From assembly GCA_033765145.1 (NCBI GenBank), contig JANRIH010000015.1, forward strand, positions 62,001-126,000: 64,000 nt of DNA. The letters are read 5' to 3'. Numbering within the stretch: position 1 is the stretch's first letter; each line of letters opens with the position of its first letter. The position numbers and the translations under genes are program-made. The notes beneath the pieces were generated by a model, which was not told the DNA's origin, ran no database searches, and worked only from the letters and a program-made list of their open reading frames with translations. This document shows positions 25,068 through 34,216 of the stretch, in pieces. Source of the stretch: JAGVSR01 sp033765145 (GTDB taxonomy: Bacteria; Pseudomonadota; Alphaproteobacteria; Rhizobiales; Hyphomicrobiaceae).

Positions 25068-26636
25068 TTGCGGTTGAATGGCCGACGATTGACAGCCCCC
25101 GCGGCGCCTCGCAATTGCGGCCTTGGTGGCTGGCTGCTCGGGGGTCGCATCCTTGCAGCCATGCTGGCGCTCATGATGCCCTGCACTTCGATCGTTCAGG
25201 CCAACTGGCTGACGCGACTAGCGGGGGAATTGGGTGAAGCGGGCGGTAGCGTCGCGTCGAAAGCGGCCCGTTCGTTCGACGCCGATCTCGGACGTGCGTT
25301 CCGCCATCTCGAAAGCCTGCCGGAGAAACCCGGAACTCTCGCGCTTGCGGTCGACGCCAGCACTGCAGGCCATCTGAAACTCGTCAACCGAACGGGTGAG
25401 ACATTCACGGCTGCGAGCGAAGCCGAACTGGCGCGCGCCGTCGATGTGCTTTCCCCGGGGCACGCGGGACCCGTTGCGATTTATCTGACACCCGATGCGC
25501 TCTTTGCCGATCGCGCAATGCTAGGGGCCCTTCCGGCACAATCCGAACTCTACGTCGTGACGAAATCCGGTGGCGCGCGGCCGGTGATCATGCCGGGCGA
25601 TGCCGCTGCGCCACGAATCACGTTCTCAAGGCAAATGACGCTCGAAGCCCCGGACGCCTCGACGCTTGAAGAAGCGATGTTTCAGATGGGCCGGCGGATT
25701 GCGCCGTCGAGCGTTCGCGTCGTTGCCCTCGAACCAAAAGGCGCCGACGCACTCACGGCCATTCCACGCTTCGATCCCGCGACCAAGACCGCGCTCGTGG
25801 ACCGGGTCGATCCGGGGAGCCTGCCGGCGGCTCTTGCGGGTGTGCCAGGGCAAACCGTCGTCGTTTCCGGCAAAGTCGCGGATGGTCAACTGGCGTTCAC
25901 GGCGTCGGATGGATCGAGCGGAATGATGCCGATCGCGCGGTTGCGCGAGGCTGCCCGTGCCGCCGACGTCAATCTCGTCATCGTCCGGGCGGGAAGCGCT
26001 CGGCAGCCGGGTGGGCGAAACTGGCTGTGGCAGACAGTGGCTGTTCCCGGCATGACCGACGCGATGAAGCAGGCGACGTTTGGGGATTTCCTGTCGACGC
26101 TGGCGGGCCGGGAAACGGGTTTGACCGCGACCGCGCGGCTCGACGGACATGGCCGCGTCGTCGTCGATGTCGTGCCTTCCGCGTCGGTCCCGGTCCCGAT
26201 GTCGGAGACGGTCAGTGAGTGGCTCGATATGTTTTCAGGAGAGGTCATTGGTCGGATCGCCGTGGCGGGTGTCGAGGCCGACCTGCGCGACGAAGACCGC
26301 CAGCAGGAACTCGACAGCCGCATCATCCCAGGTGTGCCGGCTGCCGTGCAGTGGGGCTACGTGGTGCTTGCGGCGCTCTCGCTCTTGGGGCCGGTGACGG
26401 CATGGCGGTGGTGGAGCGGGATCTGGCCGGCGGAAAGGCGGGGAGAGTACGGCAATGTCGCCGGCTTCCTGGCTGCGCGGGCGGTGCGTATCATGGTCTT
26501 TCTGTTCATCTTTCTCCCGCTTGCCGGGGTTCCGATCGCCCTGCGGTTCCTCGCGTTGCAGGTCTGGTCGGTCATCTCCTGGCCAGCTAGGTTCGTGACA
26601 TGGGTTCGAGCGCGATTTTCGCCGCGGGTAACATAG
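25068..26636 (+). CDS. Membrane-anchored protein of unknown function (522 aa)
   Basis: The frame opens at TTG 25068; further TTG codons and an ATG at 25161 exist, but the ATG would cut into the apparent signal segment (LLGGRILAAMLALMMPCTSIVQA), so a TTG start is preferred. A long non-cytoplasmic region without known motifs (about 50-425) ends in two C-terminal hydrophobic segments (about 428-448 and 474-500) flanking a Trp/Arg loop. Operon-like position between the hydratase (14 bp) and the SDR (13 bp). No family recognised. Confidence 0.75.
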   Translation: MRLNGRRLTAPAAPRNCGLGGWLLGGRILAAMLALMMPCTSIVQANWLTRLAGELGEAGGSVASKAARSFDADLGRAFRHLESLPEKPGTLALAVDASTAGHLKLVNRTGETFTAASEAELARAVDVLSPGHAGPVAIYLTPDALFADRAMLGALPAQSELYVVTKSGGARPVIMPGDAAAPRITFSRQMTLEAPDASTLEEAMFQMGRRIAPSSVRVVALEPKGADALTAIPRFDPATKTALVDRVDPGSLPAALAGVPGQTVVVSGKVADGQLAFTASDGSSGMMPIARLREAARAADVNLVIVRAGSARQPGGRNWLWQTVAVPGMTDAMKQATFGDFLSTLAGRETGLTATARLDGHGRVVVDVVPSASVPVPMSETVSEWLDMFSGEVIGRIAVAGVEADLRDEDRQQELDSRIIPGVPAAVQWGYVVLAALSLLGPVTAWRWWSGIWPAERRGEYGNVAGFLAARAVRIMVFLFIFLPLAGVPIALRFLALQVWSVISWPARFVTWVRARFSPRVT

Positions 26637-26649
26637 GAGCCGTGACGCA

Positions 26650-27531
26650 ATGACGACGCTTGCCGGCCGGACACTCTTCATCACGGGCGCGAGCCGGGGC
26701 ATCGGCCTTGCGATCGCGATGCGGGCTGCGCGCGACGGCGCCAACATCGTCATCGCCGCCAAGAGCACCGAGCCCAATCCGAAATTGCCGGGAACGATCT
26801 ACACGGCGGCTGAGGAGATCGAGCGCGCCGGGGGCAAGGTCCTGCCCGTCGTCTGCGACATTCGCTTCGAGGATCAGGTGTCGGCGGCGGTCGAGGCGGC
26901 GGTGGCGCGCTTCGGCGGCATCGACGTTTGCGTCAACAACGCCTCGGCCATCTCGCTCTCCTCAACCGAGGCGACGGACATGAAGCGCTATGATCTCATG
27001 CACGGGATCAATACGCGCGGTACGTTCCTCGTCACCAAGATGTGCCTCCCGCACCTTCGAAAATCGAGCAATCCGCACGTGCTGATGCTGTCGCCGCCGC
27101 TCGACATGAAGGCCAAGTGGTTCCGCGGGCATGTCGCCTATTCTATCGCCAAGTATGGCATGAGCCTCTGCGTCCTCGGCATGGCGGCGGAGTTCGGCAA
27201 GGACGGGATCGCGGTCAACGCGCTCTGGCCGCGAACGGCGATCGCGACGGCGGCCGTCAAGAACGTGCTTGGCGGAGATAAGCTCGTCTCGATGAGCCGG
27301 ACGCCCGAGATCGTGGCGGACGCGGCGCACGCCATCCTGACGAAGCCGGCGCGCGCTTTCACGGGCCGCTTCCTAATCGACGATACGCTTCTCTTCGAGG
27401 AGGCGGGCGTCACGGATTTCGAGCGCTATCGCGTCGATCCGAGCCAGCCGCTGGTGGCTGATTTCTTCGTTCCCGACGATGCAACGCCGCCGCCGGGCGT
27501 CAATGTCGTCAAAATGGCGTTCTCGGCCTGA
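26650..27531 (+). CDS. NAD(P)-dependent short-chain dehydrogenase (HSDL2-like SDR)
   Basis: 293 aa; GGAGCC upstream of ATG. Rossmann motif TGASRGIG (about 12-19), NNAS at about 96, and catalytic YSIAK. The segments AAKSTEPNPKLPGTIYTAAEEI and MLSPPLDMKAKWF are typical of the SDR subgroup that includes HSDL2. Substrate unknown; its neighbourhood with an enoyl-CoA hydratase hints at lipid or acyl-CoA metabolism. Confidence 0.92.
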   Translation: MTTLAGRTLFITGASRGIGLAIAMRAARDGANIVIAAKSTEPNPKLPGTIYTAAEEIERAGGKVLPVVCDIRFEDQVSAAVEAAVARFGGIDVCVNNASAISLSSTEATDMKRYDLMHGINTRGTFLVTKMCLPHLRKSSNPHVLMLSPPLDMKAKWFRGHVAYSIAKYGMSLCVLGMAAEFGKDGIAVNALWPRTAIATAAVKNVLGGDKLVSMSRTPEIVADAAHAILTKPARAFTGRFLIDDTLLFEEAGVTDFERYRVDPSQPLVADFFVPDDATPPPGVNVVKMAFSA

Positions 27532-27696
27532 CATTCCGCCGCTTCTTCTTCCACGATTCCATCCCGAGGTTCGCGCCGCCCTCAGCGTCAACCAATTCGT
27601 GAGTGGATGGCAAACTCCAGTGGCGGGCGGCCGCGCCTCGGTTAAACTCCAGAAAAAGTCTGGCGCTTCGGTGCCCGGGGGAGGACTTCATCAAGC

Positions 27697-28647
27697 ATGT
27701 CAACATTGTTGGTCACGCACCGGCAATTCGTCGAGCACGATACGGGCTTCGGTCATCCCGAGCGGCCGGATCGGATGCGCGAAATCGACAAGGTCCTGGA
27801 ACACGAAACGTTCAGCACGCTCATCCGCGCCGATGCGTCGGAACGGGCGGATGTCGAGAACGCGATCCTACTCGCTCATCCCAAATCGCACCTCGAACTC
27901 GTGCGGCGCGCGGCGGAGCAGTCCCAGCAGGAGCATCGGCTCTTGAGGATCGACGGCGACACGGTCATGTCGCCCGGAACGTGGGATGCCTGCGTCCTTG
28001 CGATCGGGGGCGCGCTCGAGGCCGTCGACAAAGTCTTCGCGGGGGAGGTCCAGAACGCCTTCGTGCAGTGCCGTCCGCCGGGGCATCATGCCGAGACCGA
28101 GCGCGCGATGGGGTTCTGCTTCTTCTCGAACGCGGCGATCGCGGGTCTCTATGCACGCAAGCGGCACGGCGCCGAGCGGATCGCCGTCGTCGATTTCGAT
28201 GTGCATCACGGCAACGGGACGCAGGACGTCTTCTGGGCGGACAAGAACCTGTTCTACGGTTCGACGCATCAGATGCCGCTGTTCCCCGGAACAGGCGCAC
28301 TCGGCGAAACCGGCGTCGGCAACATCTTCAACGCGCCCTTGCGCGAGGGCGACGACGGGGTGCAGTTCCGCGAAGCTTTCCGGTCGCGCATTCTCGATCC
28401 GCTGCACAACTTCGGTCCTGATATCGTGATCATTTCCGCGGGCTTCGACGCCCACAAGCGCGACCCGCTGGGCGGACTGAGGCTGGTCGAGGCCGACTAC
28501 ATGTGGGCGACGGAAGAACTCGGGAAGCAGGCCGACACCCATTCGGGGCGGCGGATCGTGTCCCTGCTCGAAGGTGGATACGATCTCGAGGCGCTGGCGC
28601 GCTCCGTCGGCGTTCACGTCAGGACGCTCATGGACGTCGGGGCGTGA
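27697..28647 (+). CDS. Histone deacetylase-family amidohydrolase
   Basis: 316 aa, full length. Catalytic features of the HDAC fold: CRPPGHHAE (His130/His131), zinc ligands Asp168 and His170 in DFDVHHGNGT, and Asp251 in SAGFDAH. Bacterial members deacetylate polyamines, acetoin-related or other acetyl compounds, or lysines. Upstream of xseB and dxs on the same strand, an order common in Hyphomicrobiales. Confidence 0.93.
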   Translation: MSTLLVTHRQFVEHDTGFGHPERPDRMREIDKVLEHETFSTLIRADASERADVENAILLAHPKSHLELVRRAAEQSQQEHRLLRIDGDTVMSPGTWDACVLAIGGALEAVDKVFAGEVQNAFVQCRPPGHHAETERAMGFCFFSNAAIAGLYARKRHGAERIAVVDFDVHHGNGTQDVFWADKNLFYGSTHQMPLFPGTGALGETGVGNIFNAPLREGDDGVQFREAFRSRILDPLHNFGPDIVIISAGFDAHKRDPLGGLRLVEADYMWATEELGKQADTHSGRRIVSLLEGGYDLEALARSVGVHVRTLMDVGA

Positions 28648-28797
28648 AGGGGCGACCGTTTCATCGGCCGCCTCCGGGCTGAAGTCCTCCGCCGGACGTC
28701 CAGGTTGTGGAAAGCGGGTTGTGCGCGGCGCCGGGGACGGGGTAACTCAGCGAAGCGGGGCCGTCCGGGGCCCCGGACGATCCTTTGCAGAGGCGCC

Positions 28798-29055
28798 ATG
28801 AACAAGCCGGCCCAGAAACATGCGGATATCCGCGATATGACGTTCGAGCGCGCCTTGAAGGAGCTAGAAGCCATCGTCGCGCGGCTCGAACGCGGCGACG
28901 TGGAACTCGAGGAGAGCATCGCGATCTACGAGCGGGGCGAGCAGTTGAAAGACCACTGCGACCGGCTCTTGCGACAGGCCGAGGCGAAGGTGGAGAAGTT
29001 GACGCTCGCCGCGGACGGATCGCCCAAGGGGACCGAACCGCTCGATCCTGATTAG
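28798..29055 (+). CDS. xseB: Exodeoxyribonuclease VII small subunit
   Basis: 85 aa from ATG 28798 with AGAGG upstream. Core family pattern FERALKELEAIVARLERGDVELEESI followed by YERGEQLKDHCDRLL. Forms the small helical subunit of ExoVII, a bidirectional single-strand exonuclease; the large-subunit gene xseA is not in the window. Genes order HDAC-like, xseB, dxs is conserved in relatives. Confidence 0.95.
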   Translation: MNKPAQKHADIRDMTFERALKELEAIVARLERGDVELEESIAIYERGEQLKDHCDRLLRQAEAKVEKLTLAADGSPKGTEPLDPD

Positions 29056-29264
29056 GCGTGGCCCGATCGGGGGCCGCGTCGACGTCGCCACTCCGCACGC
29101 CCGCGTACAATTCCCCACATCCGATGCGGCACCGGGGCGGAGCGGTGCGGCGATTGGCCGATCCTCACCCTTTGAGTTTCCCGCAGCGGCCGCTAATCTC
29201 AGCGCTCGACCAACCAATAGTACCCCTCGGGCCGGCACGGCATCGCTGCCGTCCGCCAAGGACT

Positions 29265-31202
29265 ATGTCTCCGGGGACCAGGGCCATCGTGAGCAAGACG
29301 CCGCACCTCGACAAGATCCGGACGCCGGAAGATCTCCGGCGACTTCCGGAATCAGAGCTGCCGAAGATTGCCGAAGAGTTGCGGCTCGAGACCATCGATG
29401 CCGTCTCCGTGACGGGCGGACATCTCGGCGCGGGGCTCGGCGTCATCGAATTAACCGTCGCGCTCCACTGGGTCTTCGATACGCCACGCGACCGGCTCAT
29501 CTGGGACGTCGGCCATCAGACCTATCCGCACAAGATCTTGACCGGGCGACGGGACCGGATCCGCACGTTGAGGCAGGGCGGCGGTCTTTCGGGCTTCACG
29601 AAGCGCAGCGAAAGCGAATACGACCCCTTCGGCGCAGCGCATTCCTCGACGTCGATTTCGGCCGCGCTCGGCATGGCCGTCGCGCGCGATCTCAATCATG
29701 GTTCGAACAACGTCGTCGCAGTCATCGGTGACGGCGCAATGAGCGCCGGCATGGCTTACGAGGCCATGAACAATGCCGGCGCGCGGGACGAGCGGCTGAT
29801 CGTCGTTCTCAACGACAACGACATGTCGATCGCGCCTCCGACAGGCGCGCTCTCGCACTACCTCGCGCGGATCACGTCGAGCGGAACGTATCTTTATTGG
29901 CGTGACGTCGCGAAACAGCTTGCAAAGCGTCTGCCCAAGAGCTGGGAGCGGCGCGCGGCGCGGGTCGAGGAGTACACCCGCCACCTCTGGCAAGGCGGCA
30001 TGTGGTTCGAGGAGCTTGGCTTCTACTACGTGGGGCCAATCGACGGACACGACCTCAATGCGCTGCTGCCGATTCTCAAGAACGTGCGCGACGCCAAGCA
30101 CGGGCCCATTCTCGTTCACGTCGTCACGAAGAAGGGCAAGGGTTACGCGCCGGCTGAGGAATCCGACGACCGTTATCATGGTGTCGCGAAGTTCAACGTC
30201 GTGACGGGCGCGCAGATCAAGCCCAAGGCCAATGCCCCGAGTTACACGCGTGTCTTCGCAGACGCGCTCATCGCGGAAGCGCGGAAGGACGAGAAGATCG
30301 TTGCGATCACGGCCGCGATGCCGGATGGGACCGGCCTCGATGTCTTCGGCAAGGAATTTCCAGATCGGATGTTCGACGTCGCGATCGCCGAACAGCACGC
30401 GGTCACGTTCGCGGCGGGGATGGCCGCGGAGGGCTTCAAGCCCTTCGCAGCGATTTATTCGACGTTCCTGCAGCGGGGCTACGACCAGGTCGTCCACGAT
30501 GTTGCGATCCAGAGCCTGCCGGTGCGGTTCGCCATCGACCGTGCGGGGCTCGTCGGCGCGGACGGGCCGACGCACGCGGGGAGTTTCGATCTGGCCTACC
30601 TCGGTTGCCTGCCGGGGTTCGTCGTCATGGCGGCGGCGGACGAGGCGGAACTCATGCACATGGTCGCCACGAGTGCGGCCATCGACGACCGGCCTTCGGC
30701 GATCCGGTATCCGCGCGGCGAGGGTGTCGGGATTGAATTGCCGCGCGAGGGGCAGGTGCTCGAGATCGGCAAGGGGCGGATCGTCCGGGAGGGGTCTGCG
30801 ATCGCGATCCTTTCACTCGGCACGCGGCTGCAAGAGGCTTTGAAGGCCGCGGATCAGCTTGCGGCCATGGGACTGCCGGCGACGGTTGCGGACGCGCGGT
30901 TCATGAAGCCGCTCGACGAAGAGCTCATCGGAAGGCTCGCGACGGAGCACGAAGTCCTCATCACGATCGAGGAAGGCTCGGTCGGGGGGTTCGGCAGTCA
31001 TGTCCTCCAGGTTCTGGCGCTCGGCGGCTTCATCGACCGGGGATTGAAGGTCAGGCCGATGGTCCTTCCGGACGTTTTCATCGAGCACGACCAACCGCAG
31101 AAGATGTACGAGGCGGCCGGACTCAACGCCAGTGCGATCGTCTCGACCGCGCTTTCCGCGCTCGGACGGGACAAGCTGGCGGGCGGCGCTAATCGGGCGT
31201 AA
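29265..31202 (+). CDS. dxs: 1-deoxy-D-xylulose-5-phosphate synthase
   Basis: 645 aa. Thiamine-diphosphate enzyme of the MEP isoprenoid pathway, condensing pyruvate and glyceraldehyde-3-phosphate. Motifs: DVGHQTYPHKILTGR, GDGAMSAGMAYEAMNNAG (TPP/Mg), NDNDMSIAPPTGALS, DRAGLVGADGPTHAG and the final transketolase C domain. ATG 29265 has AAGGA very close (2-bp spacing); GTG 29289 would give VSKTPHLDKIRTP, which matches the usual family N-terminus and may be the true start. Confidence 0.96.
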   Translation: MSPGTRAIVSKTPHLDKIRTPEDLRRLPESELPKIAEELRLETIDAVSVTGGHLGAGLGVIELTVALHWVFDTPRDRLIWDVGHQTYPHKILTGRRDRIRTLRQGGGLSGFTKRSESEYDPFGAAHSSTSISAALGMAVARDLNHGSNNVVAVIGDGAMSAGMAYEAMNNAGARDERLIVVLNDNDMSIAPPTGALSHYLARITSSGTYLYWRDVAKQLAKRLPKSWERRAARVEEYTRHLWQGGMWFEELGFYYVGPIDGHDLNALLPILKNVRDAKHGPILVHVVTKKGKGYAPAEESDDRYHGVAKFNVVTGAQIKPKANAPSYTRVFADALIAEARKDEKIVAITAAMPDGTGLDVFGKEFPDRMFDVAIAEQHAVTFAAGMAAEGFKPFAAIYSTFLQRGYDQVVHDVAIQSLPVRFAIDRAGLVGADGPTHAGSFDLAYLGCLPGFVVMAAADEAELMHMVATSAAIDDRPSAIRYPRGEGVGIELPREGQVLEIGKGRIVREGSAIAILSLGTRLQEALKAADQLAAMGLPATVADARFMKPLDEELIGRLATEHEVLITIEEGSVGGFGSHVLQVLALGGFIDRGLKVRPMVLPDVFIEHDQPQKMYEAAGLNASAIVSTALSALGRDKLAGGANRA

Positions 31203-31248
31203 CAATCGCCGGCTATCGTCGACTGCGCCTCATACTTCGGAGCTTCCC

Positions 31249-31623
31249 ATGCACGCCTCCCATGCCGCCGCAAGCCTCTTCGGGCGTCTGCTGATCTCGA
31301 TCATCTTCATTCTGGCTGGGTTCGAGAAGATTACCGGCTACCAGGGCACGGCGCAGTATATGGAAAGCTTCGGCGTGCCGGGCATTCTGTTGCCGGGTGT
31401 CATCGCGCTCGAACTCGTCGGCGGGCTCATGATCCTGTTCGGCGTCTTCTCGCGTTATGCCGCACTCGCACTCGCCTTCTTCACCGTCGTTGCCGGGCTC
31501 GTCTTCCACTCGAACTTCGCCGACCCGGTGCAACTCATCATGTTCTTGAAGAACCTCGCGATCGCCGGGGGGCTGCTGCTCCTGTCGGCCAACGGCCCGG
31601 GGGCTTACGCCATCCGGGACTGA
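31249..31623 (+). CDS. DoxX-family membrane protein
   Basis: 124 aa with four hydrophobic helices. Signature LGRLLI-like opening (FGRLLISIIFILAGFEKITGY), then GVPGILLPGVIALELVGGL and NLAIAGGLLLL, typical of DoxX/DoxD-related inner-membrane proteins. Function in bacteria poorly defined, often redox or membrane related. It follows dxs by 46 bp. Confidence 0.9.
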   Translation: MHASHAAASLFGRLLISIIFILAGFEKITGYQGTAQYMESFGVPGILLPGVIALELVGGLMILFGVFSRYAALALAFFTVVAGLVFHSNFADPVQLIMFLKNLAIAGGLLLLSANGPGAYAIRD

Positions 31624-31825
31624 CGGTGCGTCGGCAAAGTCCCGACACCGTTGACAACGTCCTCGTACGGGGCGGGACGGCCGCGTTACCGTGTAGCATT
31701 TACCGTGGAACGCGGGCGGCGCTTTAAGGGTTCGCGTCGCCGCCGCGGCGGCGAATCGCGGACGGGTCGCCTGTCGCAGGACCGTTCGCGCCTCCTCATT
31801 CTCAATCCGGCAAGGAGAACCCACG

Positions 31826-33142
31826 ATGCGCGTCGCCATGATCGGCTCGGGGTATGTAGGGCTTGTCTCGGGCGCCTGTTTTGCGGACTTCGGACATACC
31901 GTGACGTGCATCGACAAGGACGCGAGCAAGATTGAGGCCCTGAAGCGCGGCGAAATCCCGATCTATGAACCGGGGCTCGACGGTCTCGTCGCGAACAACG
32001 TGCGTGAGGGCCGATTGAGCTTCACGACTGATCTCGCCGAAGGCGTCAAGGGGGCCGAGGTCGTCTTCATCGCTGTCGGCACACCGTCGCGGCGCGGCGA
32101 CAATCATGCCGACCTTGTCTATGTCTAGCAGGCGGCACGGGACATCGCGGCGGCCATGACCGGGTTCACCGTCGTCTGCACGAAGTCGACGGTTCCTGTC
32201 GGCACGGGCGACGAGATCGAACGCATTATCCGGGAGGTCCGCCCGGAAGGGGAATTTTCAGTCGCGTCAAATCCCGAGTTTCTGCGCGAAGGCGCTGCGA
32301 TCGGGGACTTCAAGAGACCGGATCGGATCGTTGTCGGCGTCTCGGACGCGCGCGCCGAGGAAGTGATGTCGGAACTCTATCGGCCTCTCTTCATCAATCA
32401 GGCGCCAGTCATGTTCACGGCGCGGCGTGCAGCTGAACTTATCAAGTATGCCGCGAATGCTTTCCTTGCGACCAAGATTACGTTCATCAACGAGATGGCC
32501 GATCTCTGCGAGGAAGTCGGCGTCAACGTCCAGGACGTTGCGCGCGGCATGGGGCTCGACAACCGGATCGGCACAAAATTCCTTCACGCGGGGCCGGGCT
32601 ATGGCGGCTCTTGCTTCCCGAAGGACACAAATGCGCTCGCCAAGACGGCGCAGGACTACGGCGTGCCACTCCGCATCGTCGAGAGCGTCATCGCGGTCAA
32701 CGAGGCGCGAAAGAGGGGTGTCGCGCGTAAAGTGATGGCGGCGTGCGGCGGTTCCGTGCGGGGAAAGACGATCGCTTTGCTCGGTCTCACGTTCAAGCCC
32801 AACACCGACGACATGCGCGATGCACCGTCGCTCGCGATCTGCCGCTTCTTGCGCGACAACGGCGCGGAAATTCGCGCCTACGATCCCAAGGGCATGGAAG
32901 CAGCCAAGGCCGAGTTGCCCGACATCACATATGCCGCCAACGCCTATGACTGTATGGAGGGCGCGGACGTCCTTTGCATCGTGACGGAATGGGAAGCGTT
33001 CCGGGCGCTCGACCTCGGCCGGATCAAGTCGCTCCTCAAAGCCCCGGTGATCGTCGATCTGCGCAACATCTACCGGCCAGAGGACATGCGCCGGCGTGGC
33101 TTCACGTATTACAGCGTCGGCCGGGAGCCGGTCGGGGCGTGA
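31826..33142 (+). pseudogene. ugd: UDP-glucose 6-dehydrogenase gene interrupted by an in-frame TAG
   Basis: AAGGAG precedes ATG 31826. Codons 1-100 encode the NAD-binding half (MIGSGYVGLVSGACFADFG, VGTPSRRGDNHADLVYV), then TAG at 32126-32128. The same frame continues without shift (QAARDIAAAMTGFTVV ... CTKSTVPVGTG) to 33142 and holds the central and UDP-binding domains with catalytic Cys in GGSCFPKDT. In homologues the stop position is normally Tyr (YVY-AAR), so one base change from TAC/TAT explains it. Intact Ugd makes UDP-glucuronate for polysaccharides. Either a real nonsense mutation, a sequencing error, or suppression; every other part looks under selection. Confidence 0.88.
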
Positions 33143-33166
33143 TTGGGCGCCGCGCGCAGGTCCGCG

Positions 33167-33949
33167 TCAGGGCGTGAGCGTCGCCATCGCGTAGGCGTTC
33201 AAGTTGCGGCTCAGGATGTCGTGGGTGGATTCGCGCTTCCCTTTGCGCTTCTTGACCGGCGCGCCGAGACCGAGGGCACCCAGATCCTGGGACGCCGTCA
33301 CGGCGTTCGGAGAGCCCAAGACGCCGGCTGAGGCCATGATGCGTCTGGTATCGTCTTCGGCGCCTTTATCGACGTGGGCACGCTTCGCCGATTTCTTGCG
33401 CGGCGATGTTCTGACGGCTTGCGACTCGTCGAGCGTCGCGAGGACCTCCGAAATTGGGAGGTCCATCAGAATATCGCTCGGCAGCGCGCCTGTGATCGGT
33501 CCGATTTCAGGCGAGGCGATCTGGGGCATTACGTCGGGGGTATGCGATGCGGCGGAGGTTGCAAGGTGGTAGGCCGCAACGGCCGCGCCTTCCGCCGAAA
33601 CCTGGATTTCGTCAGCAGCGGCCAAGGCTTCAATCGGTGTGAACCGCTCGGCCTCGTCGAGAGCGGCTGCAAGGCTCGCGACCGGCACGTCGGGCTGTGT
33701 ATCGACGACAATGTCGGGGCGGACCTTCATCGGCCTGTGAGCACGTTCCTTCTCGACGAGTGCCAGAACTTCGTCGACGCGTGAGGCGATCTGCGGTGCC
33801 TGCGGCGACAAGTCGTCGACCAGTGCCGAGCCGAGGCCTGCCAGGACGAGTCCCAATTGTCCGATGAGCACGACGATCGCGGCATTGCCGAACACGTAGG
33901 CGGCAATACGCTGTGCCTCAACATGGCGCTCGAAGGGCAGTCGCTGCAT
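33167..33949 (-). CDS. Single-pass membrane protein of unknown function (260 aa)
   Basis: One hydrophobic helix at about residues 16-42 (VFGNAAIVVLIGQLGLVLAGLG) after a short cytoplasmic start. The rest is a low-complexity, Ala/Asp-rich tail with a basic patch (SPRKKSAKRAH about 190-200 and VKKRKGKRE near 235). No motif recognised. Convergent with ugd (24-bp gap). Codon use is typical, so it is probably real. Confidence 0.65.
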   Translation of the reverse strand: MQRLPFERHVEAQRIAAYVFGNAAIVVLIGQLGLVLAGLGSALVDDLSPQAPQIASRVDEVLALVEKERAHRPMKVRPDIVVDTQPDVPVASLAAALDEAERFTPIEALAAADEIQVSAEGAAVAAYHLATSAASHTPDVMPQIASPEIGPITGALPSDILMDLPISEVLATLDESQAVRTSPRKKSAKRAHVDKGAEDDTRRIMASAGVLGSPNAVTASQDLGALGLGAPVKKRKGKRESTHDILSRNLNAYAMATLTP

Positions 33950-34216
33950 GACAGAACTCGAAATCTCAGCGCGCTTGCCTAAACTGAACTGCTTTCAATC
34001 CGGTGCACTTGGCCGGTGGACGTGGCGAACCGCAATAGGACGTGGGCGGTTCATTAGGCTGTTTCGTCCGGAATATCCAGCTTAGCTCGGTCTCCTGGTA
34101 AATACCTCGTGGAGATGCCGGCACAAGCCATGACGTGCGCATAACATCTATGTACGGATCATTAGAGACTGACCCGCGATCGGGACTGTGATCGGGCACA
34201 ACGACGGGGTCTCCAA

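Noticed and set aside
29451..30659. 402-codon minus-strand frame
   Set aside because: Antisense to dxs, whose identity is certain.
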